Below are positions 42,870 through 51,585 of a DNA stretch of 55,316 nt, piece by piece. The notes under the pieces were generated by a model. The model ran no database searches. It had not been told where the DNA came from and worked only from the letters and a program-made list of their open reading frames with translations. Each line of letters opens with the position of its first letter. Position 1 is the first letter of the stretch. This DNA comes from Halopseudomonas aestusnigri. GTDB taxonomy: Bacteria > Pseudomonadota > Gammaproteobacteria > Pseudomonadales > Pseudomonadaceae. The translations under genes and the position numbers were made by a program. Where the stretch lies: positions 137,682-192,997 of the forward strand of contig NZ_NBYK01000001.1 in NCBI RefSeq assembly GCF_002197985.1, read 5' to 3'.

Positions 42870-45026
42870 TCAGCTGTGGGAAGCCGCCTGGACGCCATCG
42901 TGGCGGTCATCTCCATCGGCGATACGTGCGGCCAGGCATCTGCCCCAGGGGCTGTCGGGGGGGCTTAGCCAGACTTGCTGATGTAGCCAGCGCAGGGCGT
43001 CAGCGTCCTCTGCCAGCAGTTGCTTATGCGCCCGTTCCAGCTGATCCGGCCCGAGTTCAAGGCAGCGTTGGCGCAGCAGTTGCAATTCCTGTTGCTGTCG
43101 TCGTGCTCTTGGTGCGTGGGCCAGGCCAGCCTGCAGGCGGTTGGTAGCCGGATGGATAACCGCTTCGACAAAGGCATCGCGCTCACACAGCACCGGCAGG
43201 CTCGATGGTTGATTCAGAGCATCCGATAGGGCATTGCCCTGCTGTTCGTCAGGGCTCAGCAGCAGGCTGTGCTCACGCAGCCATCCGCCTATGCCGATGC
43301 GGCTGAACAGGACAAACAGGGGAGCAGCCAGCACCAGAGGAATGGCTACCGGCAGCGACCAGAGGAAGAACATCGGTTGCAGCCATAAGGCGAAGGCGGC
43401 CCAGCCCAGTGCCAACAGGCTGCCAATACCCTGATCAACGATGGCGGCCAGCCAACTGGTCTCGCCGCTGCGGTTCTGCCCGGCCCAGCGCAGGTTGATG
43501 TTGAACAGGGCCTCAATTACGTAGCGACTGTGGGATAGCATGCGGATGGGGGCCAGCAGCGCCGAGGCCAGTGATTCGATCAATACGCTCAGACTCAGAC
43601 GCAGGGCACCGCCGTAGCGTCGACGCTGGCCGCTGATCAGCACATCGGCCAATGCCAGCAGCTTGGGAACAAACAGCAATGTCAGGGTAATGCCAATCAG
43701 TGTCAGCGCCCGTGAGGGGTGCCATTCCGGCCAAAGCGGGAACAGCTGGTTGGGTTGCGGGAAGTAGTTGATGGGCCAGAGCACCAGACGTGCTACCTCG
43801 ACGGTGGTCAGGAGCAGAAATCCGAACCACAGCGGCGAAGCCAGATAACCCATGATGCCATTGAGAAAGGCCAGCCTGTGAGCCAGCTTTAGCCGTCGAC
43901 CGAACAGCATCAGCCAGAGATGCTGCAGGTTACCCTTGGCCCAGCGGCGGTCGCGGGTGAGTTCATCGCTCAGCGTTGGCGGCGATTCTTCGTAGCTGGC
44001 ATGCAGTTCCGGTTCCAGCCAGACCTCCTGTCCTGCGCGTCCCATGTAGGCGGCTTCAACGAAGTCATGACTGAGTATCGCTCCCTTGAACAGACCCCGG
44101 CCCGGCAGACGGCGTAGTCCACAGTGCTGCATAAAGGGAGCGATGCGCACTATCGCGTTGTGTCCCCAGAAGGCTGCCTCGCCCAACTGTACCGCCGCCA
44201 GCCCGGTTGTGAACAGCGGGCCATACAACTGATTGGCAAACTGCTGGATGCGGGCAAACAGCGATTGCGCGTTGAGCAGACGCGGGCTCGACTGCAGGAT
44301 GCCGACCCGGGGATGGCGCTGCATCAGTCGCACCATTTGCACGATGGTCTCGCCGCCCATCAGACTGTCAGCATCCAGCACCAGCATATATCGGTATTCG
44401 TGTCCCCATCGGCGCAGAAAATCGGCGATGTTGCCGCTCTTATGTTTCAGATTGAGACGGCGACGACGGTAGAACAGGCGCGGCTGGGTTGCGGATTCGC
44501 TACTCAGTTCGGTGCGCAGGGCTTGCCATGCCGTCTGTTCCTTCAGCCAGATATCGGCGTCGCGGCTGTCGGACAGGATGTAGAAATCAAAGTGTTGCAG
44601 CGTGCCGCTGGCTTCCAGGCTCCGATAGATTGCCTTGAGCCCGAGCAAACTGCGCGCTACCGGCTCGTGATAGATCGGCATCACCACCGCGGTGCGATCG
44701 AGTGGCGTGGTGGCGAGGGCGGCGGCACTCTGGCGATGCAGCAAGCTGCGCTGATCACCGCCGCAGCGACGCAGCACAAACCCGAACAGGGCAATCCAGA
44801 AGCCAAGTGACAGCCAGGTGAACAGTAGGGCGAAGAGGACGGCGATGCCCGCCTCTACCCATGTTCGCCCGTGATAGGGCAGCACTGCGAGCAGCAGCCA
44901 GGTGGCGGCCAGGGTTTGCCCCAATACCAGCATCAGCAGCAGGAGCCGTCGGCATCGCGCGCTGACGCGCCAGTTGTCGTGCGCGCTGGCGGCGTCTGGC
45001 AGCAGCTCCGGGAGCTGGCTGTTCAT
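42870..45026 (-). CDS. opgH: Periplasmic glucan glucosyltransferase OpgH, short form
   Basis: OpgH (MdoH) makes the beta-1,2 glucan backbone of osmoregulated periplasmic glucans from UDP-glucose and moves it across the inner membrane. The 718-residue protein has the GT2 motifs (YILSDSRDADIW, YRRRRLNLKHKSGN, LVLDADSLMGG, GHNAIVRI, SHDFVEAAYMGRAG, DRRWAKGNLQH) and about eight membrane helices. It begins only about 25 residues before helix 1; the Escherichia coli protein has about 130 cytoplasmic residues there, a region reported to bind FtsZ. The ATG at 45026 overlaps the stop of a small ORF by one base, and frame sequence further upstream is not OpgH-like. Confidence 0.93.
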   Translation of the reverse strand: MNSQLPELLPDAASAHDNWRVSARCRRLLLLMLVLGQTLAATWLLLAVLPYHGRTWVEAGIAVLFALLFTWLSLGFWIALFGFVLRRCGGDQRSLLHRQSAAALATTPLDRTAVVMPIYHEPVARSLLGLKAIYRSLEASGTLQHFDFYILSDSRDADIWLKEQTAWQALRTELSSESATQPRLFYRRRRLNLKHKSGNIADFLRRWGHEYRYMLVLDADSLMGGETIVQMVRLMQRHPRVGILQSSPRLLNAQSLFARIQQFANQLYGPLFTTGLAAVQLGEAAFWGHNAIVRIAPFMQHCGLRRLPGRGLFKGAILSHDFVEAAYMGRAGQEVWLEPELHASYEESPPTLSDELTRDRRWAKGNLQHLWLMLFGRRLKLAHRLAFLNGIMGYLASPLWFGFLLLTTVEVARLVLWPINYFPQPNQLFPLWPEWHPSRALTLIGITLTLLFVPKLLALADVLISGQRRRYGGALRLSLSVLIESLASALLAPIRMLSHSRYVIEALFNINLRWAGQNRSGETSWLAAIVDQGIGSLLALGWAAFALWLQPMFFLWSLPVAIPLVLAAPLFVLFSRIGIGGWLREHSLLLSPDEQQGNALSDALNQPSSLPVLCERDAFVEAVIHPATNRLQAGLAHAPRARRQQQELQLLRQRCLELGPDQLERAHKQLLAEDADALRWLHQQVWLSPPDSPWGRCLAARIADGDDRHDGVQAASHS

Positions 45027-45274
45027 CAGTAGGCTCCGTAGCGCAGGCTGCCCCGGCGTAGGGGAGGATTTGCCAAGGGCGTTGCGGCGTCTGCTGGCAG
45101 GGCGGCGCGAGTGGCTTGCAGCGCGACCTCCAGGGCGGGTAGCTGGTGTTGCTGCAACGCCTGACGGGTTATGGCCAGCGCTCTCAGCTCGCTGTCCCGG
45201 TCCAGTGGCAGTCCGGACCACTGCCAGTAGGCAAGAATACGCTGCAGGATAATTTGGCTATCGTGCGCGTTCAT
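45026..45274 (-). CDS. Small ORF between opgG and opgH, unknown function
   Basis: This 82-residue frame sits exactly between the two glucan genes: three bases after the opgG stop, and overlapping the opgH start by one base (TGATG). That spacing argues that it is translated. The product is hydrophilic and helical (DSQIILQRILAYWQWSGLPLDRDSELRALAITRQALQQHQLPALEVALQATR) with a basic, proline-rich end. It has no signal peptide. It could be a detached replacement for the missing cytoplasmic region of OpgH, or an unrelated helper; similarity to the E. coli OpgH amino terminus is not evident by eye. Confidence 0.6.
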   Translation of the reverse strand: MNAHDSQIILQRILAYWQWSGLPLDRDSELRALAITRQALQQHQLPALEVALQATRAALPADAATPLANPPLRRGSLRYGAY

Positions 45275-45277
45275 TGC

Positions 45278-46819
45278 TTATTCCGCTGTGGTCATATCGT
45301 TGCCGGCGGGAATTTCGTATTGCCAGGTTTCGCTCAGGGTATGTTCGGCGCTGTGCAGATAGGCACGCAGCGCCAGAGACTGGTCAGCCGCCGGGCGCAC
45401 CAGCATGGACAGTCGCCAGCGCTTGAGGGCGGGAAGATACTGAACGAATTGCTCCAGCAGTTCGCCGTCGTGCTGCATCTGCACTTCCCCCAGCACGGCG
45501 GCGTTTTCGTCCAGCGCGTCGAGCGGGCCGCCGGCAAAGTCGACAATCAGCCGCAGCGCACCTTCCTGATTGCCGCCACCGACGCGCGTACCGTCGCCAA
45601 CGAAGGTTTCTTGCGCACTACCCAGCGGGCTGGCGGCAATCGTCTGATCGCCGAACAACACACGATAGCGTCGCTGAATTGGCTTGCCATGCTGAACCGG
45701 ATCGCTGGGCTGCCAGAAGGCAACGATATTGTCGTTGGTTTCATTTGCGGTGGGGATCTGGACCAGTACGACCTTGCCCGACCCCCAGTTGCCGTCAGTT
45801 TCGACCCAACTGCTGGGGCGACCGTCGTAGATGGCTTCCGGGTCCTGGTAGCTGCGAAAGTCGGTATCGCGCTGCAACAGGCCAAAGCCGCGCAGGTTCT
45901 GCACGCTGAAATAGTCCATGCGCAGGGTGCTCGGGTTGCGCAGCGGCCGCCAGAACCATTCCCCGGTGCCGCCGTCATGGATCAGCAGACCATCCGAGTC
46001 GTGCACTTCCGGCCGCCATTCACCCCGTGGGCGGATACTGTTTTCGCCGTAATAGAACATGCTGGTGAGCGGCGCGATGCCGAGTAGTTCAACGTCCTTG
46101 CGCGGAAACAGCACGGACTCGACCGCCAGCGCGGTGGTTTCGCCGGGCGTGACGACAAAGCGATAGGCCCCGCTCATGCTCGGGCTGTCGAGCAAACCAT
46201 AGAATGTCATGCTGGTGGCGTCGGGCGCAGGGCGCTCAAGCCAGAATTCGACAAAGTCCGGAAACTCCTCGCCGCCGGGCATGCCGGTATCGATGGCCAG
46301 GCCACGGCCGGAGATGCCGAAGTTGTTGTCGCGCCCTACCGCGCGAAAGTAGCTGGCGCCAGCAAACACCAGAAACTGGTTCTGCTGGTCTTCACCCTTG
46401 AGCGGGAAGGTCAGCTTGAATCCAGCATAACCGAGGTCAGCCGGCACCAGCCGTTCCACTTCGGTGTTGGGGTAAGTGAACTGGCTTTTGGCAAAGGTCA
46501 GCGGCTCGGTGCCCTGCTCATCAACGATATGCATCTGTACCGGGCGGCGGTAAAACAGGCCGGTGGGCACCGGCATTACCCGAAATGCGGAGTCGCTATC
46601 GTGCCAGAGGCTGTTTTCCGGCTTGAAGCGGATACCCTGGTAGTCATCGAAACTGAGCTCCTGCAGAAAACGGGGTACCTCTTTGGGCGGCTGGTAGGCG
46701 TTTGCGGCTCGCTCGCGCGCCTGGGTGATGACCTGTTCAAAGCTGAAGTCAGCAGCTGGCAGATTGAGCGGAACACAGAGGCAGCTTGCGGCACTGATCA
46801 GAATCGTCCCTCGAAGCAT
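45278..46819 (-). CDS. opgG: Periplasmic glucan biosynthesis protein OpgG
   Basis: OpgG (MdoG) is the periplasmic protein that works with OpgH to branch or finish osmoregulated periplasmic glucans. The 513-residue protein has a signal peptide (LRGTILISAASCLCVPLNLPAA) and the MdoG domain (FSFEQVITQARERAANAY, YQGIRFKPENSLWHDSDS, PLTSMFYYGENSIRPRGEWRPEVHDSDGLLI, DFRSYQDPEAIYDGRPSSWVE), with the terminal Ig-like domain. The ATG at 46819 follows AAGGA; an upstream TTG at 46837 is less likely. It heads the operon opgG - small ORF - opgH. Confidence 0.94.
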   Translation of the reverse strand: MLRGTILISAASCLCVPLNLPAADFSFEQVITQARERAANAYQPPKEVPRFLQELSFDDYQGIRFKPENSLWHDSDSAFRVMPVPTGLFYRRPVQMHIVDEQGTEPLTFAKSQFTYPNTEVERLVPADLGYAGFKLTFPLKGEDQQNQFLVFAGASYFRAVGRDNNFGISGRGLAIDTGMPGGEEFPDFVEFWLERPAPDATSMTFYGLLDSPSMSGAYRFVVTPGETTALAVESVLFPRKDVELLGIAPLTSMFYYGENSIRPRGEWRPEVHDSDGLLIHDGGTGEWFWRPLRNPSTLRMDYFSVQNLRGFGLLQRDTDFRSYQDPEAIYDGRPSSWVETDGNWGSGKVVLVQIPTANETNDNIVAFWQPSDPVQHGKPIQRRYRVLFGDQTIAASPLGSAQETFVGDGTRVGGGNQEGALRLIVDFAGGPLDALDENAAVLGEVQMQHDGELLEQFVQYLPALKRWRLSMLVRPAADQSLALRAYLHSAEHTLSETWQYEIPAGNDMTTAE

Positions 46820-46933
46820 GGTGCGGATTCCTTGCAATGGGTATCTGAAAGGTTGGTCCGCGAACGGGCGCTGCAGTTCCGCTGCTGTGCCCGCCCTCGC
46901 CGATTTGGCAGTCAGGGCGGGTGGGCGGAAAGA

Positions 46934-47356
46934 TTACTCGACGGTGATGGTGATTCGCTCGGAGGCAACAGAGGGCGATAAGGGAACGTGATTGTGGTCA
47001 CCGACCACCAGTTGCAGGGTGTGCTTGCCCGGGGGCAGGTCGAGGCTGGTCTGGGTCTGGCCGCCGCCAAAGTGACGATGATGCTCGTCGGCTGGAATGG
47101 GTTGTCCAGCGGCGGGCAATTGGTCTGTATCGATCAGCAGGTGGTGGTGGCCGGTCGCTGCGCGCTCGACGCCAGCAGGGGCAACGCCCATGCCATCGAG
47201 CCCGAATTGCACTGTAACCGGTGAACTGACGGTTGCGCCATCAGTCGGCGTAATGAAGTAGACGCTGGCACCCTCCGGCGCGGCAGTCTCGGCCATGGTC
47301 ACAGTGGCGGCACTGGCGAGCAGCAAACCGGCGAGCGTGGGGAGTATCCGTTGCAT
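46934..47356 (-). CDS. DUF4399 domain periplasmic protein
   Basis: This 140-residue secreted protein has a signal peptide (LAGLLLASAATVTMA) and a DUF4399 domain, often found twice in longer proteins: YFITPTDGATVSSPVTVQFGL, GHHHLLIDTD, EHHRHFGGGQTQTSLDLPPGKHTLQLVVGDHNHVPL. The clustered histidines suggest metal binding, but no function is known. It lies 114 bp upstream of opgG on the same strand. The gap contains a CCCGCCCT/AGGGCGGG hairpin without a T run. Confidence 0.88.
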   Translation of the reverse strand: MQRILPTLAGLLLASAATVTMAETAAPEGASVYFITPTDGATVSSPVTVQFGLDGMGVAPAGVERAATGHHHLLIDTDQLPAAGQPIPADEHHRHFGGGQTQTSLDLPPGKHTLQLVVGDHNHVPLSPSVASERITITVE

Positions 47357-47590
47357 GTGTTGCCTCCTCGGGTTGGGGGGGTCAGGTTGGGGGTCAGGCA
47401 GAGTGCGGAAAAGACACCCTGCAACTCACTCTAGACTGCCCGGCGTAATCACGGTTCCTCAACTGCCGGAAGTTTGATTCTCGCGTCAATCCTTCCTACC
47501 CTGTGAGGAAACACGTTCCTGCCGGCAAGCCTTCAATATGGCTTTGACGGTGCTTCTGCGCAGCCTGCTGCGTATCGGTTTTATTCACTC

Positions 47591-47614
47591 AGCCAAGCGC
47601 CTCTGCGCTTGGCT
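47591..47614. promoter_or_regulatory. Perfect 9-bp hairpin in the leader of the catabolic operon
   Basis: AGCCAAGCG-N6-CGCTTGGCT lies 33 bp before the first start codon of the operon, followed by TCATATTTTG. It could be an operator for an unlinked regulator, or a weak attenuator-type stem. No regulator gene is adjacent within this window. The rest of the 290-bp gap shows no gene. Confidence 0.5.
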
Positions 47615-47646
47615 TCATATTTTGCGGAATCCCTACAGGAGGCCAC

Positions 47647-49110
47647 ATGTCTGCTCTGTCCCGTCTCACCGAATCCCGTCTGTATCGCCAGCAATGTCTG
47701 GTCGGCGGCCAATGGATTGATGCCAGTGATGGCGCGACGATTGAGGTGGATAATCCGGCCAGTGGCGACATTATTGGCAACGTACCCAGCCTGAGCGAGG
47801 CGCAGCTCACCGAGTGTATCGCCCAGGCCGACCAGGCCTTTGCCGAGTGGCGCAAGACTACCGCGCTGGAGCGTGCTGACCTGCTGATGCGCTGGTACGA
47901 GCTGATGCTCAAGCACCGCGAGGACATTGCCAGCCTGATGACACTGGAGCAGGGCAAACCGCTGGTGGAGGCGCGTGGGGAGGTTGATTATGCGGCGTCG
48001 TTTATTCGCTGGTTCGCCGAGGAGGCGCGCCGGGTTTACGGTGAGACCATCCCCGGTGCCAAGCCCGGGCAGCATATTGTCGTGACCCGTCAGCCGATTG
48101 GGGTGACGGCGGCCATCACACCCTGGAACTTCCCGGCGGCAATGATTACCCGTAAGGCCGGTGCCGCGCTGGCAGCGGGCTGCCCGATGATCGTCAAACC
48201 GGCCAGTGCCACACCGTTCACCGCGTTGGCGCTCGGTGTGCTGGCGGAGGAAGCGGGCATTCCGGCGGGCGTGTTTAACGTGGTGACCGGCAAGGCGTCG
48301 ATGATCAGTGAGGTGCTGACCGGCAGCGAGACGGTGCGCAAGCTGAGTTTTACCGGCTCGACCAGTGTTGGTAGTCAGTTGATGGCGCAGTGCGCCGAGC
48401 ACGTCCAGAAGGTGTCACTGGAGTTGGGTGGCAATGCGCCCTTTATCGTGTTTGACGATGCCGATCTGGACCGTGCGGTCGAGGGGGCAATGGTCTGCAA
48501 GTTCCGCAATACCGGGCAGACCTGCGTCTGCGCCAATCGTTTTCTGGTGCAGAGCGGCATTCATGACCCGTTTGTCGAGAAACTCGCCGAGGCGATGGGC
48601 AAGCTCAAGCTGGGCGACGGCTTTGACGAAGGCGTGACCCAGTCCGCGTTGATCAACCGGGCCGCGGTGAAAAAGGTGCAGGAACACTTTGACGATGCGC
48701 TGGCCAAGGGAGCGCGGCATGTTGCCGGCGCCTCACCCGGCGAGGCCAAAGGCAACTACGTTGAGCCGGTACTGGTGACCGGCGTGACCCCGGACATGCA
48801 GGTCTGCGCCGATGAAACCTTCGGCCCGCTGGCTGCGGTCATCCGTTTCGATACCGAGGAGCAGGCCATCGCGCTGGCCAACGACACGCCCTACGGGCTG
48901 GCTGCCTATTTCTACAGCACCAACATCCACCGCGTCTGGCGTGTTGCCGATGCGCTGGAGGCTGGCATTATCGGCATCAACGAAGGCGCGGTGTCCAACG
49001 CGGCGGCACCCTTTGGCGGCGTCAAGGCCAGTGGACTGGGCCGTGAGGGCTCGCGGCACGGGCTGGATGAGTACACCGAGATCAAATACCTGTGCATGGG
49101 CGGGGCCTGA
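47647..49110 (+). CDS. NAD(P)-dependent succinate-semialdehyde dehydrogenase-type enzyme
   Basis: This 487-residue aldehyde dehydrogenase resembles GabD: AITPWNFPAAMITRKAGAALAAGC, catalytic glutamate in VSLELGGNAPFIVFD, catalytic cysteine in FRNTGQTCVCANR, and SNAAAPFGGVKASGLGREGS. The likely reaction is oxidation of succinate semialdehyde or a close omega-aldehyde acid to the diacid. It follows AGGAGGCCAC and heads a six-gene operon with two aminotransferases and an amidase, which suggests that its aldehyde arises by transamination of an omega-amino acid. Confidence 0.9.
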   Translation: MSALSRLTESRLYRQQCLVGGQWIDASDGATIEVDNPASGDIIGNVPSLSEAQLTECIAQADQAFAEWRKTTALERADLLMRWYELMLKHREDIASLMTLEQGKPLVEARGEVDYAASFIRWFAEEARRVYGETIPGAKPGQHIVVTRQPIGVTAAITPWNFPAAMITRKAGAALAAGCPMIVKPASATPFTALALGVLAEEAGIPAGVFNVVTGKASMISEVLTGSETVRKLSFTGSTSVGSQLMAQCAEHVQKVSLELGGNAPFIVFDDADLDRAVEGAMVCKFRNTGQTCVCANRFLVQSGIHDPFVEKLAEAMGKLKLGDGFDEGVTQSALINRAAVKKVQEHFDDALAKGARHVAGASPGEAKGNYVEPVLVTGVTPDMQVCADETFGPLAAVIRFDTEEQAIALANDTPYGLAAYFYSTNIHRVWRVADALEAGIIGINEGAVSNAAAPFGGVKASGLGREGSRHGLDEYTEIKYLCMGGA

Positions 49111-49113
49111 CAG

Positions 49114-50244
49114 ATGACCGAGCCAAGGCGCATTGCCCTCATGCCCGGCGATGGCATCGGCCCGGAGGTAATGGCGGCCGCGGCCGAGGTGCTTGCCGCG
49201 CTTGATCGCCAGACCCCGCTCGGTCTGACCTGGGACTGGCTGGACTGGCCGTCGACCGACTGGCACCGCCAGCACGACGAGATGATGCCCGCCGATGCTC
49301 TGACCCAGGTGCAAGCCTATGACACGCTGCTGATGGGCGCGTTGGGCGACCCGGGGCCGCTGACCGATGCCGAACGCTACTGCCTGCCCGACAGCGTCTC
49401 GCTGGCACCGCTGCTGCAGTTTCGCAAGGGGCTGGACCTGTGGGCCTGCGAACGGCCGGCGCGCTTGTTACCGGGCGCACCGCAGTATCTGGCTGACCCA
49501 CGCGCGGCCGAGGTCGACATGCTGGTGATTCGCGAAAACAGCGAAGGCGAGTACGTCAATCAGGGCGGCCGGCTGCACCGCGGCAGCGCCGATGAGGTGG
49601 CGACCCAGCTGGAAGTGTTTACCCGCCGGGCAACCGAGCGGCTGATTCGCCATGCCTTTGCCCGTGCTCGTGAGCGGTTGGCTGCACGGGGGCAGGGCAG
49701 TCGCGACTTTCACTGCGCGAATAAGGGACGGGCGGCGGCGCAGGTGTGCCTGATCACCAAGCGCAACGCCCAGCCGTATTGGGGTGATCTGTATACCGAG
49801 GTGTTTGCCGAGGTTGCCGCGGAATTCCCCGAGATAGGCGTGCACCACGAGCTGGTCGACGCCGCCTGCATGAAGTTCGTGCAGTGCCCGTGGACCTTCG
49901 ATGTGGTCGTGGCGAGCAACTTGCATGGAGACATTCTGACGGATCTGGCCGCCGTGCTCTCGGGCGGACTGGGGCTGGCGCCGTCGTGCAATATCAATCC
50001 GGACAGCCGGGCGATGCCCGCGCTGTTCGAACCCACACATGGCAGCGCGCCGGATATCGCCGGCCAGGGGCTCGCAAACCCTGCTGCCATGCTGCTCACC
50101 ACGGCGCTTATGCTGGACTGGGTGGGCTGCGCACAGGCTGCTGAACGGCTGCGCCAAGCGGTTGCCAAGGATCTGGTGACCACCGCAGGCCAACAGCGAA
50201 CCTGTCGGGATGTGACTGCCGGCGTGATTGCCGCACTGCACTGA
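49114..50244 (+). CDS. Isocitrate/isopropylmalate dehydrogenase-family enzyme (tartrate/malate type)
   Basis: This 376-residue beta-decarboxylating dehydrogenase has IALMPGDGIGPEVM, the substrate loop RENSEGEYVNQGGR, the metal-site region VVASNLHGDILTDLAAVLSGGLGLAPSCNI, and FEPTHGSAPDIAGQGLANP. The YVNQGGR loop is like that of tartrate or D-malate dehydrogenases rather than LeuB, so the substrate is probably a D-malate or tartrate-like acid. It starts 3 bp after the dehydrogenase stop. There is no leuCD gene nearby, which also argues against leucine synthesis. Confidence 0.87.
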   Translation: MTEPRRIALMPGDGIGPEVMAAAAEVLAALDRQTPLGLTWDWLDWPSTDWHRQHDEMMPADALTQVQAYDTLLMGALGDPGPLTDAERYCLPDSVSLAPLLQFRKGLDLWACERPARLLPGAPQYLADPRAAEVDMLVIRENSEGEYVNQGGRLHRGSADEVATQLEVFTRRATERLIRHAFARARERLAARGQGSRDFHCANKGRAAAQVCLITKRNAQPYWGDLYTEVFAEVAAEFPEIGVHHELVDAACMKFVQCPWTFDVVVASNLHGDILTDLAAVLSGGLGLAPSCNINPDSRAMPALFEPTHGSAPDIAGQGLANPAAMLLTTALMLDWVGCAQAAERLRQAVAKDLVTTAGQQRTCRDVTAGVIAALH

Positions 50245-50325
50245 TCCCGCTCGCGTGTCAGGACACGCTCTGCGTGTCGCTGGCCGATCAGATACGGGCT
50301 CCGGCCCGCCGAAAGGACAGGAGAG

Positions 50326-51585
50326 ATGGCTATGCACCATTTGTCACCGTTACTCAAGCAGGCCAGCCAGGTCTGTGTCGATCACGGCGAAGGTAGCTGG
50401 CTGGTTGATACCGACGGCCGCCGCTATCTGGACTTTACCTCCGGCATTGGTGTGACCAGCACCGGCCATTGCCATCCGACCGTGGTGGCGGCGGCGCAGG
50501 CGCAGGTCGGCCGCGTGATTCACGCCCAGTACACCACGGTGGCGCATCGGCCGATGCTGGAACTGACCGATGCGCTGGCCGAGCGCATGCCTGAGAGCAT
50601 CGACTCGGTGGCCTTTGCCAATTCCGGCTCCGAGTCGGTCGAGGCGGCCCTGCGCCTGGCGCGGCAGGCCACCGGACGGGCCAATATCATCGTGTTTGAC
50701 GGTGGCTTTCACGGCCGCACCATGGCCGCCGCCTCCCTCACCACCTCCGGCACCAAGGTGCGTACCGGCTTCCACCCGATGATGGCCGGGGTGGAGGTGT
50801 CGCCCTTCCCGCATGCCTATCGCTATGACTGGACCGAGGAAGAGGCTACCGCGTTTGCCCTGCGCGAGCTGGACCACATTCTGAAAACCCGCACTGCGCC
50901 CAGCGACACCGCCGCCATGCTGATCGAGCCGGTGCAGGGCGAATTTGGTTACTACCCGGCCAACAAGGTGTTCATGCAGGGGCTGGCCGAACGCTGCCGG
51001 CAGCACGGCATTTTGCTGATCTGCGACGAGATTCAGGCCGGCTATGGCCGCACCGGACGGTTCTGGAGCCACAGTCACTTTGACGTCACCCCGGATATCG
51101 TGATCACCGCCAAGGGCCTGGCCAGCGGCTTCCCGCTGTCGGCCATTGCCGCTTCCGAAGCGCTGATGAGCAAAGGCCTGGCCGGTTCGCAGGGCGGCAC
51201 CTATGGCGCCAATGCGGTGGCCTGTGCCGCCGCTCTGGCGACGCTGGAGGTGATCGACAGTGAGCAGCTGGTCGAGAACGCCGTCCGCCAGGGTGAGCGG
51301 CTGAATGAGCGCCTGCACGAGCTGAAAGAACGCTTCCCGATGATCGACACCCTGCGCGGCAAGGGGCTGATGCTGGGGATGGAAATCGCCGACGACTTCC
51401 GCACCCCGCGAGGTGATCTGGCCGCCCGGCTGACCAGCGCGGCGGAGCAGCAGGGGTTGTTGTTGCTGCGCTGCGGCACCGAGGGGCAGATCGTTCGCTG
51501 GTTGCCGCCGCTGACGGTCAGCAGTGCCGAAGTTGACGAGGCGGTAGCCCGCTTCACCCGGGCACTAGAGCAGGTGGCGGCATGA
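50326..51585 (+). CDS. Class III aminotransferase (GABA-transaminase-like)
   Basis: This 419-residue pyridoxal-phosphate enzyme has the class III layout: YLDFTSGIGVTSTGHCHPTVV, FANSGSESVEAALRLARQATGR, LICDEIQAGYGRTGRF and the cofactor lysine in DIVITAKGLASGFPLSAI. It resembles 4-aminobutyrate and omega-amino acid transaminases, which produce a semialdehyde suited to the first gene of the operon. The start is the ATG at 50326 after AGGAGAG. An 81-bp gap precedes it, and its stop overlaps the next gene by 4 bp. Confidence 0.9.
   Translation: MAMHHLSPLLKQASQVCVDHGEGSWLVDTDGRRYLDFTSGIGVTSTGHCHPTVVAAAQAQVGRVIHAQYTTVAHRPMLELTDALAERMPESIDSVAFANSGSESVEAALRLARQATGRANIIVFDGGFHGRTMAAASLTTSGTKVRTGFHPMMAGVEVSPFPHAYRYDWTEEEATAFALRELDHILKTRTAPSDTAAMLIEPVQGEFGYYPANKVFMQGLAERCRQHGILLICDEIQAGYGRTGRFWSHSHFDVTPDIVITAKGLASGFPLSAIAASEALMSKGLAGSQGGTYGANAVACAAALATLEVIDSEQLVENAVRQGERLNERLHELKERFPMIDTLRGKGLMLGMEIADDFRTPRGDLAARLTSAAEQQGLLLLRCGTEGQIVRWLPPLTVSSAEVDEAVARFTRALEQVAA

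Noticed and set aside
46890-46921. CCCGCCCT/AGGGCGGG hairpin between DUF4399 and opgG
   Set aside because: The stem is good but has a 16-base loop and no T run, so I do not call a terminator.
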